This document shows, one piece after another, positions 1 through 8,306 of a stretch of DNA of 64,000 nt. The first letter of the stretch is position 1; every line of letters starts with the position of its first letter. The notes under the pieces are model-generated. The model worked only from the letters and a program-made list of their open reading frames with translations, searched no databases and was not told the DNA's origin. This DNA is from Bog-473 sp963726135 (GTDB lineage Bacteria > Actinomycetota > Acidimicrobiia > Acidimicrobiales > RAAP-2): positions 1,240,001-1,304,000 of the forward strand of contig CAVSBE010000008.1 of NCBI GenBank assembly GCA_963726135.1. Direction: 5' to 3'. The translations under genes and the position numbers were made by a program.

Positions 1-482
1 CCCGGGAGGAGCGCAGTGGCGACCGCGTCGTCGCCACCAACCGGCGCGCCCGGCGGGAGTACGAGTTCCTCGAGACCTTCGAGGCGGGCATCGTGCTGCA
101 GGGCTCAGAGGTGAAGTCACTCCGGGAGGGCAAGGCGCAGCTCAGCGAGGCCTATGCCCGGGTGGACGGCGGCGAGATGTGGCTGTTCCAACTGCACATC
201 CCGCCATGGCAGTTCGCCACCGGCTTCGGCGCGCACGAACCCGACCGCAAGCGCAAGCTGCTGCTGCACCGAGGGCAGATCGATGAGTTGGTCGGCAAGA
301 CCCAGCAGCAGTCGCTCACCCTGATCCCGGTCTCGCTGTACTTCCGGGACGGCAGGGCGAAGGTGCAATTGGCGCTGGCCAAGGGGCGCCGGCTGTACGA
401 CAAACGCAACGTCCTCCGGGCCCGCGACGCCGAGAAGGAGGCAGCGCGGGCGGGCAAGGAGATCGGTCGCTGGGTCGGGTAG
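1..482 (+). CDS. smpB: SsrA-binding protein SmpB (5' end outside window)
   Basis: SmpB binds tmRNA and brings it to stalled ribosomes for trans-translation. The reading frame is open from the first bases of the window, so the start codon lies upstream. The frame begins with residues such as ATNRRARREYEFLETFEAGI, the usual SmpB N-terminal beta-barrel, then continues through GSEVKSLREGKAQL and ends with the basic C-terminal tail (KGRRLYDKR...) that enters the ribosomal decoding site. A GTG at 93 would remove the conserved N-terminus and is not the start. The tmRNA gene follows 90 bases downstream on the same strand, the usual actinobacterial smpB-ssrA order, which supports the identification of both. 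Confidence 0.97.
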   Translation, partial: REERSGDRVVATNRRARREYEFLETFEAGIVLQGSEVKSLREGKAQLSEAYARVDGGEMWLFQLHIPPWQFATGFGAHEPDRKRKLLLHRGQIDELVGKTQQQSLTLIPVSLYFRDGRAKVQLALAKGRRLYDKRNVLRARDAEKEAARAGKEIGRWVG

Positions 483-571
483 GAGGCAGCAATTTCCTGC
501 CGGTCGAGGCGGACGCCCGGGGGCCGTAGAATGGCTGGACCGATCAAATGGGTCGGGAACAACCCAGACAT

Positions 572-921
572 GGGGGTGATTGGCTTCGACTTCGGTCGTC
601 AAGGTAGGAGAAGCGAGCCGTGGTCTCCGGAGCCACGTTAAAGAGCCGGAACCAAAAACAAACGCCGAGCCTCAGCTCGCGATCGCTGCTTAAGTAGCGA
701 CGTCCAGCCGGTCCCAGCCCTACGGATCGGATCTTGGGCGTCATTCAGTAGGGCTTACTCAGTGCGTCACACCAACTGAACACTGAGGACACATTCGTTG
801 GTTACGGGGCGGCACTGCCGCCGGCAGAAGTGCCGCCCCCGACAATCTGATGCTGGCTGCGCTCGGAGAAGGCCTACTGCGAAGCCGAAGGACGCGGGTT
901 CGATTCCCGCCACCTCCACCA
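572..921 (+). ncRNA. ssrA: tmRNA (transfer-messenger RNA)
   Basis: This is a one-piece tmRNA of about 350 nt. The 5' end GGGGGTGATTGGCTTCGAC matches the tmRNA signature, and its first seven bases pair with CACCTCC just before an encoded CCA at 919-921 (one G-U pair). The T-arm GGTTCGATTCC lies at 896-906. The tag reading frame fits GCC at 664-666 as the resume codon and TAA at 691-693, giving the peptide AEPQLAIAA. The resume position was placed by comparison with the mycobacterial layout (AAC before GCC), so the exact first tag codon is inferred. The tag ends in AIAA rather than the common ALAA. smpB lies immediately upstream. Confidence 0.96.
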
Positions 922-1022
922 CGACCACGGCATGTTCATGAAAGAGCACCTCGAGTGGTCATGAAAGTGCCCCGTTGGAGGTGGCGACGAGTTCACTTCT
1001 CGTCCGCCACCCCATGGATGAC

Positions 1023-1052
1023 GAAACCGCCGGCCAAAAGGCCGGCGGTTTC
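1023..1052 (+). terminator. Hairpin terminator downstream of ssrA
   Basis: A perfect 13-bp stem with a four-A loop (GAAACCGCCGGCC, AAAA, and its complement) sits about 100 bases beyond the tmRNA 3' end. The T-run after it is short, so it may be an L-shaped or bidirectional terminator. No gene is recognised from 1053 to the IS left end at 1252. Confidence 0.75.
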
Positions 1053-1251
1053 TCGTTGACGCCTCTCTTTGATTCATCTCTGCCTCCTTGGTCGTGAGAA
1101 CCACGGGGGCACTCCTGCTTGGGGACTGTCGGTACTCGATCCTCTTTCGAGCCACTCCGTGGCGAAGTCCGAGCGGGAGGCTGCTCGTACGAAAGCCAAT
1201 CGGCTCACGCCGACGGCAGGCACTTTTGAGCCAGCCCGCAAGGACCTCTAG

Positions 1252-3003
1252 GAGACTGTTGAATAAATCGCGCTTTGGTGCTCGCGATTTGGCTGCCGAT
1301 CGTCGAGAATTGGCAGGTGCAAGGACACAGCGATACGAATCGTGAGCTGCTCGACGCCGCCGCCCTGTGCCGCCAACTGGTGCCCGAAGGCAGCGTCGAG
1401 GCCTTCTTGGCCGATCACCGTCAGGAGCTGTTCCCTGATGAGATGTTCGAGGACCTGTTCCTCTCACGTCGTGGCCGTCCGTCGGTTCCGGCTGACGTGG
1501 TGGCGTCGGTCATGGTGCTCCAGGCCCTCGAAGGGCTCTCCGACCGAGATGCCGCCCGGGCGCTGCGTGACCGGATCAGCTGGAAGGTGGCCTGTGGACT
1601 GGCCCTCGACGACGAGGGCTTCGACTTCTCGGTCCTCACCTATTGGCGCACCCGGTTGCGCACCTCTGAGCGTCCCCGAGCGCATCTTCGACGCTGTGCG
1701 CTCGGTCATCGATGCCACCGGAGTCTTGAAGGACAAGACCCGCCGTGCCCTCGACTCGACACTGCTCGACGACGCGGTGGCCACCCAAGACACCGTGACC
1801 CAGCTGATCTCTGCTATCCGCCGGGTGCGACGCGTGGTCCCCGGTGCCGATCGTGTCCCTGTGTCCGCGCACGACTACGAGTCCTCGGGCAAGCCCCTCA
1901 TCGCTTGGGACGACCCCGTCGCCAAAGCAGCGCTGGTCGACGGCCTGGTCCGCGACGCCCTCGCCCTGCTCGAGGGCTTGGACGGGCGCCAAAGCGATCC
2001 CGAGGGCGCCTCCGCACTCGGGCTCTTGGCGCTCGTGGCCGGCCAAGACGTCGAGCAAGACGAGGACGGGACTTGGAGGATCGCCCAGCGTGTGGCCCCC
2101 GACCGGATGATCTCGACCGTCGATCCCGAAGCCCGTCACATGCGCAAGTCCCGCTCCGAATACCGAGACGGCTACAAAGCCCACATCGCCATCGAGCCCG
2201 AGACCGGGCTCGTGACCAAGGCCATCTTGACCAAGGCGAACGTCGTCGATGGGCGCTGCGCCGTCGCGCTCGTCGCCGACGAAGACCCCGGACTGATGGT
2301 GCTCGGCGACACCGGGTACGCGTCGGGCGAGACGCTGGCGGCTCTCGAGGCGGCCCAGCACCAAACGGCCATCAAGCCCTGGCCGTTACACACCACAGTG
2401 CCTGGTGGCTTCGATCGAGACGACTTCGTCGTCGACCACGACGCCGGCACCGCCACCTGTCCCGCCGGGCACACGGTCAAGGTCACCCCCGGGCTCAATG
2501 CCATCTTCAAGCCTCACTGTGGTGGGTGCACGTTGCGGGAGCGCTGCACCACCGCCCAACAGGGTCGATCGCTCGTCCTCACTGCTCACGACAAAGAGCT
2601 AGTCGAGCGCAGAGCGTCGTGGCGTCGAGGTGAGGGCAAAGAGGACTATCGACGATTCCGCCCGATGGTCGAGCGTGCGATCGCGTGGTTGGTCGCCGAT
2701 GCACATCGCCGGGTGCGCTTCCGCGGAGTCGAGAGGAACCATCTCGGGCTCTCACTTCGCATCGCCGCCCTCAACCTCAGGCGCCTGATCAACCTCGGCT
2801 TGGCTCACGACGGAGCCTGGACGCTCAGCACCACCTGATTCCGAGCGCGCAAGCCTGGGTCAGCAAAAGAGGGACCTCACCTACGGGCTCTGCCCCACCA
2901 GGGTGGCCAGCTTCAACCCTCTTCGTGCTGGCTCTTCGGTTCGGCCATACCCAGGCTTGCAGGACCGAAGCTACGTCCAGATCTGCCTTTGTTCAACAGT
3001 CTC
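1252..3003 (+). mobile_element. IS1182-type insertion sequence, complete ends
   Basis: The left end GAGACTGTTGAATAAA (from 1252) is repeated inverted at the right end (2988-3003) with one mismatch. The tetranucleotide CTAG flanks both sides (1248-1251 and 3004-3007) and could be a target duplication or a palindromic target. The element is 1,752 bp long and carries one frameshifted transposase. Inside the right part, AAGCCTGGGT (2851-2860) and ACCCAGGCTT (2949-2958) form a wide inverted repeat of unknown role. The element inserted next to an older transposase remnant (3008-3400). Confidence 0.88.
1275..2838 (+). pseudogene. IS1182-family transposase, frameshifted
   Basis: The N-terminal part (from about 1275) reads ...LCRQLVPEGSVEAFLADH and continues through a DUF772-type domain to YWRTRLRTSERP near 1680. 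The remainder continues in another frame from PERIFDAVRSVIDATGVL to the stop at 2838. It contains DDE-type core segments (ALDSTLLDD, LGDTGYASGE) and a cysteine cluster (CPAGH, CGGC, RERC) typical of this family. One base lost near 1673-1682 would restore a single product of about 520 residues. IS1182 elements are not known for programmed frameshifting, so the copy is probably inactive, unless this is a sequencing indel. Confidence 0.85.
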
Positions 3004-3007
3004 CTAG

Positions 3008-3400
3008 ATGCTACGAATCAGTCGCAGTACCTTCCACAAGTCTCAAGCAGGCACAACTGGGACACCCCCGAGCCAGCCGCCGGCTCAGCGGCGCACCGGA
3101 CCCGAACGCGAACGCATTTGCCGAGCGGTTCGTACGCACTGTCAGATTGGAGTTCCTCGACCACCTTCTCGTAAACGAAGCCCATCTTGAGCGTCTCCTT
3201 CGAGGCTACGCCTGCCATTACAACGGCCATCGCCCCATCAGGGGATCTCTCAGGAGATCCCGGCACCGACGAAAACCGATCCCCACGCAGTGGTTCGGGC
3301 ATCCGATGCCTGGCACCGGCATCTCCGAGGTCTTTCATATCGGATCCGTAGGCGCGACCGTTTGGGCTGGCTGATCCACGAGTACGACCGCGCAGCGTGA
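3008..3400 (+). pseudogene. Integrase-core (rve) transposase, 3' remnant
   Basis: Only the last part of a DDE transposase can be read: ANAFAERFVRTVRLEFLDHL, then YACHYNGHRPIRG, and after a frameshift WLIHEYDRAA and a TGA stop at 3398-3400. It resembles the transposase at 33095-34168, which has RANAFAERFVRTVR and a GGIIHEYEPAA end. The conserved E of the DDE triad (AERF) is present but the upstream catalytic half is gone. I see no 5' half on the other side of the IS1182 element, so the truncation is older than, or independent of, that insertion. Confidence 0.75.
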
Positions 3401-3545
3401 GAGGAAGATCGAGTGTTCGGACAGTACGGGCTCGGTCGTGAATCTTCCCCAGGTTTCCTGTATGAGCAATGGATGGACGCTTGCGCCCCACTATCCACTC
3501 TCCTACGTTGACATGACTATCGCGCTCCATCACCGAGGAGTCTCC

Positions 3546-4577
3546 ATGGCGGATCTGCCGAGCAACAGCGTGTTCATCTCGTATCGCCGTGACGCTGCTG
3601 GGTACCTGGCCCTTGCCCTTTACCAGAAACTCAAGGACCAAGAGATCGACGCGTTTTACGACATCGAGAACATCCGGGCAGGCCAGTTTGAACCGATAAT
3701 TCTCAATCAGATCGCAGCCCGTCCCTACTTCCTGCTCCTACTCACCCCAGACACGCTTGAACGATGCGTAGAGGAGGAAGACTGGGTTCGCCGCGAAATC
3801 GTGCAAGCGATCGCCACGCATCGTGTGCTCGTACCGACCTACACCCCGACTTTCGATTTCGACGACATCGAGCGATATCTTCCGGGCGACTTGGGTCCGG
3901 AAGTGCGGAGATTCAATGCGCAGGAACTGCCACACAACCTGAAGTGGTTCGAAGCAGCCGTAAAGCAATTGGTCGAGGAGTTCCTTGTTCCCGTCCAAGT
4001 GGAACAGGCAACGGTCTCTGCCAGCAGCCAGGCAGTAGTCGACCGGGCGATTCAGAAGATCGACACATTGCCCGCTGTTACTGATGCTGGACTCTCAGCT
4101 CAGCAGCACTTTGAGCGTGCCCGTCGGCGCAGGGCACGCGATAAGTCTGGAAAGATCGATGACTACAGCGAAGCGATTCGCCTCGACCCAAAAATGACCG
4201 AGGCTTTCAACTACCGGGGATTGGAACGATGGAAACGTAAGGATCTTGATGAGGCTATCTCTGACTTTGATGAGGCCATTCGCACTAACCCCCAATTTCC
4301 TACCGCCTACAGCAATCGGGGAGTGGTACGAATGAAACGTGGCGACTTCGACGGAGCGATGGCTGACTTTCAGGAAGCGATCCTCCTCAATCCCCAACTT
4401 GGTATCGCCTACAGCAACCGGGCAGCCCTTCGCCAGAGACGCGGTGATCACGACGGGGCCATCGCTGATTTCAAAGAAGCGATCCGCCTTGGTTTTGGTC
4501 CCGCTCACGTTGCCTTACTCGATGCTCGGTTTCGTAGGTTGTTCCGAATACATCGGCGGGAGGACCGCGCAAAGTAA
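3546..4577 (+). CDS. TIR domain-TPR repeat protein
   Basis: This 343-residue protein starts at the ATG at 3546, preceded by GAGGAG at a proper distance. Residues 1 to about 145 form a TIR domain: SVFISYRRD at the start, YDIENIRAGQ, and DWVRREI, in which E84 is at the position of the catalytic glutamate of NAD-cleaving TIRs. Residues about 195-330 hold at least three TPR units (AFNYRGLERWKRKDLDEAI, AYSNRGVVRMKRGDFDGAM, AYSNRAALRQRRGDHDGAI). No membrane segment or signal peptide is seen, so it is probably cytoplasmic. TIR-TPR proteins are known as immune or signalling adaptors and effectors. A role in stress or phage response is inferred, and no partner gene is adjacent. Confidence 0.88.
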   Translation: MADLPSNSVFISYRRDAAGYLALALYQKLKDQEIDAFYDIENIRAGQFEPIILNQIAARPYFLLLLTPDTLERCVEEEDWVRREIVQAIATHRVLVPTYTPTFDFDDIERYLPGDLGPEVRRFNAQELPHNLKWFEAAVKQLVEEFLVPVQVEQATVSASSQAVVDRAIQKIDTLPAVTDAGLSAQQHFERARRRRARDKSGKIDDYSEAIRLDPKMTEAFNYRGLERWKRKDLDEAISDFDEAIRTNPQFPTAYSNRGVVRMKRGDFDGAMADFQEAILLNPQLGIAYSNRAALRQRRGDHDGAIADFKEAIRLGFGPAHVALLDARFRRLFRIHRREDRAK

Positions 4578-4586
4578 AGTGCGCCT

Positions 4587-4644
4587 TTTGGGGGGCAGCC
4601 ACCACCATCATCCGATTTGGGGGGCAGCCACCACCATCATCCGA
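4587..4644. repeat. Two tandem 29-bp repeats
   Basis: Two identical 29-base units lie head to tail just after the TIR-TPR stop codon. Each starts TTTGGGGGGCAGCC and ends CATCATCCGA. There are only two units with no spacer, so this is not a CRISPR. It may be a recent duplication. Confidence 0.9.
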
Positions 4645-4727
4645 TCTGGCAGCCGAACCAACTCCACCTAGTCGTCAACAAACTGTCCCAATACGCCGGG
4701 AAGGCGAGACAGTTCGGCACATCGGAG

Positions 4728-4961
4728 TCATGCCCCCTGCTTGTCAGCTTCAGACAGTTGGGGGATTTGGCTGAAGCCAGCGTCTGGGTAGACAAACCTG
4801 GCGATGGTCGTCGAGACCCACCCGATACACCATCCAGCAAATACGAGGTGCACCGTGTGGGTCTTGTCACTCTTGCCCTGCGCTGCCACAACAGCCAAAA
4901 GGACGCCCCAGACCACGAAGCAGCCGATGCTGTATATCCAGTAGTTCCGATATTTCGTCAT
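4728..4961 (-). CDS. Small two-helix membrane protein
   Basis: A 77-residue protein starts at the ATG at 4961. It has two hydrophobic segments (about residues 7-27, YWIYSIGCFVVWGVLLAVVA, and about 38-57, VHLVFAGWCIGWVSTTIARF) separated by a short polar loop, and a polar C-terminus. The composition and helix pattern look like a genuine inner-membrane protein. I do not recognise a functional family. No strong ribosome-binding site is visible. It is convergent with the TIR-TPR gene, and nothing links the two functionally. Confidence 0.6.
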   Translation of the reverse strand: MTKYRNYWIYSIGCFVVWGVLLAVVAAQGKSDKTHTVHLVFAGWCIGWVSTTIARFVYPDAGFSQIPQLSEADKQGA

Positions 4962-5373
4962 GTTGCCAGTATCCGCCGGAGGCGCCCTGTCCCCAAACGC
5001 CGTACATGAAGGGGCGGAGCCGGATCAAGAGTCTTTTTCTGTCGATCGTTCCTGATTCACCCATCGGCGTCCTGCACGAGAGCGCGCGCCGACGAGGCGC
5101 CGGGGTCAACGTCGGGCGATGCCCGCCGAAGGCTTGGCGTTGACGCCGGCGGCGAGCGGCGCATCCTGTTCGAGGACGCCTATGTGGTGCTGCGAGTTCC
5201 CATCACCGCTCTGGGTTCTGTCACGCTCCCGTGGGCAGCCAGCCATTCATTCGTCGATCTCCGCACATGATGGGGTTCGGCCACGTCCCGACGGGCTCAA
5301 TCAGAAACAACGGCCACACCGGAGTCGGTGGGCCACGGCGTTCGTCGAGCTCGCGTCGGTCCGTGGCCGAGAC
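4962..5373. other. Non-coding stretch before IS110 transposase
   Basis: No convincing gene is seen here. The part nearest 5374 is expected to be the 3' flank of the IS110-type element. IS110 elements lack terminal inverted repeats, so the outer boundary cannot be set by eye. Confidence 0.5.
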
Positions 5374-6384
5374 TCAAGCGGCGGCCTCGAGGCATCGGAC
5401 TTCTCCGTCGCGCATCGCGTAGAAGACGAGGGTCAAGAGCTTTCGAGCGACGGCGACCCGGGCCTTGTACTTGCCGGCGTGCTCGGCGATGCGTTTGTAG
5501 TCGGCGCGGAGCTTCTCGTTTCCCTTGGCCCGGTAGTTGCCGACAGCCTCGATGGCCACCCAGCGGACCAGCGGTGAGCCCTGCTTGGTGATCGCCCCAC
5601 GGTGGACCACCTCGTCGGACTCGCGGTGCTTGGGGGTGAGGCCAGCCCAGCTGCAGAGCTTCTTGGCCGAGTCGAAGCGGCTGACGTCACCGATCTCGGC
5701 CACGAAGATGGCGGCGATGACCTTGCCCACCCCGGGCAGGGTCATGACGGCCTGATAGCCGGGGTCGACCTTGAGCTCGGCGTGGATGTGCGCGTCGAGC
5801 TCGGCGATCGACCGCTCGTAGACGTCGAGCAGGTTGCGCAACGAGTCGAGGCGCATGGCATAGGCCTCGGGGAGCTCAAGGCGGTCGAGTTGGGCCTGAC
5901 CGGTCGGGCCCCACAGCTCGCCGACGACCGGCAAGATCCCGTTCTTGGCCATGACCCCGTGGATCTGGGCCTTGGCGCTGGTGCGGTGCCGCACGAGCGA
6001 GTAGCGATAGCGCACGAGCTCGCGCAGCTCTCGGACCTCTGGCGGGGCGATCCAGCCCTCAGCCAGTCGCCCGAGGCGCAGCATCGCGGCCAGGTCCTGG
6101 GCGTCGCGCTCGTCGTTCTTCACCCGACGATTGCCCCAGTTGTTGCCGAGCGCGTGGGCGAGGTGCACGTGGGCGCCGAGCTCTTGGAGCAAGTCGGCCG
6201 CCCAGTACCAGCCATAGGTGGATTCGAGGACCACCTCGGGCTCGGGCCCAGCCGCGGCCATGGCCTGGGCGAGTTCGAAGGGCTGACTGACGAAGCGTTC
6301 GGTGCCGAGCACCTCGCCGTCTTCTGCCATCCGGACGATGGTGATGCTGCGTCTGTGCAGGTCGATTCCGACGTACTGTCCCAT
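5374..6384 (-). CDS. IS110-family transposase (DEDD recombinase)
   Basis: This 336-residue transposase starts at MGQYVGIDLHRR (ATG 6384). An earlier ATG at 6420 is possible but adds only a basic leader. The N-terminal RuvC-like DEDD domain is visible in VGIDLHRR, VLESTYGW and KNDERDAQDLA. The C-terminal IS116/IS110/IS902 domain contains LPGVGKVIAAIF and the serine-containing AGLTPKHRES...GSPLVRWV region. The gene looks intact. In IS110 elements the target- and donor-binding bridge RNA is encoded in the non-coding flank upstream of the transposase. Here that would be about 6385-6540, but I cannot verify its fold by eye. Confidence 0.95.
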   Translation of the reverse strand: MGQYVGIDLHRRSITIVRMAEDGEVLGTERFVSQPFELAQAMAAAGPEPEVVLESTYGWYWAADLLQELGAHVHLAHALGNNWGNRRVKNDERDAQDLAAMLRLGRLAEGWIAPPEVRELRELVRYRYSLVRHRTSAKAQIHGVMAKNGILPVVGELWGPTGQAQLDRLELPEAYAMRLDSLRNLLDVYERSIAELDAHIHAELKVDPGYQAVMTLPGVGKVIAAIFVAEIGDVSRFDSAKKLCSWAGLTPKHRESDEVVHRGAITKQGSPLVRWVAIEAVGNYRAKGNEKLRADYKRIAEHAGKYKARVAVARKLLTLVFYAMRDGEVRCLEAAA

Positions 6385-6540
6385 AGGGGCCTCCTCCTCT
6401 TTTCGAGGTTTCTTTTGCAAGACCGAGCATGCTCGGATCTCACAAGGGGCGGAGGCCCCGCCCCTTCATCGCATCAGGAGTGGGTGACACCCTGCGGCAC
6501 GAGTGGGGCAGTCGGCCAGGGTCACTGTTAGCTTCGCCCC

Positions 6541-7911
6541 ATGCCGTCTGATTCACTGTTCGGCCAGAACTGGATAGCAGCCGAGTACGCAACCCGCAGG
6601 CCGCCCGTCCATAGGCAGATTCTCGACCACGTTGGCACAGTGCTTTCGTCGCCTCGATCCGTCGATCTCGCACTCGACCTGGGATGCGGAGCGGGGGCGT
6701 CTACTTCGGCACTCATACTTTCGGGCCTCGGCCGAAGGGTTCTTGGGGTCGATCCCTCCACGGCAATGATTGTGCAGGCGAAAACCCACACCAATGGAGC
6801 GTGCTTCGTGATTGGGACGGCCGAGGCGCTTCCCCTCGGGTCGGGCTCAGTTGGGCTGATCACGGCTGCTGGGGTTTTGAACTTTACCAATGCGTCGGGT
6901 TTCTTTGCGGAAGCCAAGCGGGTGCTGTCGATCGACGGGGTGCTCGTGGTCTACGACTTCGCCACCGGATGCCAGTCGGCGGCGTGCCCTGACCTTGCGT
7001 CCTGGTCTGGAGGCTTCGCCGTGTCCCTTGACGGGGGGCAACTGGCGGTTGCCGATCAGAAGGGTGGTATCCATGTCCTCAGTGTCGCAAAGGGTCGACA
7101 ATTGGGCGCTGCGATCAACGGGAGCGGTGCGCCTGTCGCCCTGAGCTCGACCGGACTGGTGGCGGCCCCGGTACACGGAGGTTCGATGGCGCTGTTCCAG
7201 ATCTCTCCACCTCATCGCCGAGTTGCGAACCTCATCGGATCTGGTCGATACGGCACCCCCACCGCGGCGGCCTTCAGCCCGGACGGCACCTTGCTGGCGG
7301 TCAGCTTCCTGACCTCGGGCCAAACCTTGACCAACCGCATCGCGTTCTGGAACGCAACCACCTATCAGGCGGTTGGGCATCCACTGCTGACAAGCGGGCC
7401 CATCTTTCAGCTCGCGTTCAGTCCGGATGACTCACTTCTCGGCACCAGCAGCAACAGCGGCAAGGTGCAGCTGTGGAGTGTCGCCAACCAAAGGCAGGTG
7501 GCGGTGCTGGCCGACGACAAATTCAGACGGCGTAGCTGGCATCGCCTTCAGCCCGAATGGCTCCACCGTGGCGGCTACGGTCGGCTGCTCACTCGAGCTC
7601 TGGGATCCAGTCTCTGACTCCACGATTGGATCACCCATCGACCTGCACTACGTCGTGTCCCACGGGAGCAACCCTGGCGGCGTTTGTGCGGTAGGGCCTG
7701 AAGCTCAGTTGGGCTTCGGAGCGAACGGCGCTCTCGTCGTGAACCTCGGATCCGCCGGGCCAATTTACGTGTGGTCATCGCTCTTGACGAACACCAAGAG
7801 TTCGATCTTCACGAGCAGCATCTGCTCCATCGTGGGTCGCAACCTCTCTGCGACGGAGTATTCACAGGTGCTCCCCGGGAGCCATATCACGGTTCTTGTA
7901 GCGATCCGTAA
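6541..7911 (+). pseudogene. Methyltransferase/WD40 chimeric pseudogene
   Basis: The first about 142 residues are the SAM-binding half of a class I methyltransferase (LALDLGCGAGAST, VLGVDPSTAM, GTAEALPLGSGSVGLI). The frame then runs directly into WD40 blades (FAVSDLGGQ-like FAVSLDGGQLAVADQKG..., AAFSPDGTLLAVSF, LAFSPDDSLLGTSS). The methyltransferase C-terminus is missing, so a deletion has probably joined two genes. The frame shifts near 7525 (continuing as GVAGIAFSPNGSTVAATVGC) and again near 7878 at a G-run, after which LPGEPYHGSCSDP and a TAA at 7909 follow. The end (CSIVGRNLSATEYSQVLPG) matches the C-terminal signature of the TIR-WD40 proteins in this window, so the WD40 part is a relic of such a receptor. 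Confidence 0.75.
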
Positions 7912-8077
7912 CCCGGAGCTCCTCTCGGAGCCGGTAGAGCTTCGCTGCGTTCTCACCCAGGATCTTGCGTTGTGCCTCGGGCGTCAGGGCCGACATCTTG
8001 TCGGCCACGGTCTCGAGCGTACGGGTGCCGAAAATGTCATCCGACCTTCTGGCAAGGGACGATGCATATCGAGACCT
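7862..8077 (-). pseudogene. Amidohydrolase C-terminal remnant
   Basis: On the minus strand a short frame reads DDIFGTRTLETVADKM, then TPEAQRKILGENAAKLYRL. The latter is the typical last helix of amidohydrolase-2 (metal-dependent hydrolase) proteins. No catalytic histidine motif or N-terminal barrel is found upstream, so only the 3' end survives. It overlaps the end of the WD40 pseudogene. The region 8078-8306 holds no intact gene. Confidence 0.45.
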
Positions 8078-8306
8078 GTCGTTTCCCACCGCCCGACGAC
8101 CGTTGCTCATCCGGTACAACCAAGAGTGGGATCGTGTGTCGGCGCCGCTACGACGTCCCCGCTCATGGCCAAGATCGAGTTGACCCACTCCATAGCTTCA
8201 ATCCATTCATCCTGTTCACAGGGCCGGATGAGGTTTTCGGCACCCACAGGTTACCGATCGTTCAGCAACCCCGGTGACAGATTTTCTCGGCCTGCCATGT
8301 GCGCAT

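Noticed and set aside
93..482. GTG at 93 as the start of SmpB
   Set aside because: The frame stays open upstream and encodes the conserved SmpB N-terminus, so the start lies outside the window.
2685..3374. Single plus-strand gene of about 229 codons across the IS1182 right end
   Set aside because: It joins IS non-coding DNA to an unrelated transposase remnant across the IS boundary at 3003. Only the remnant part is real coding sequence.
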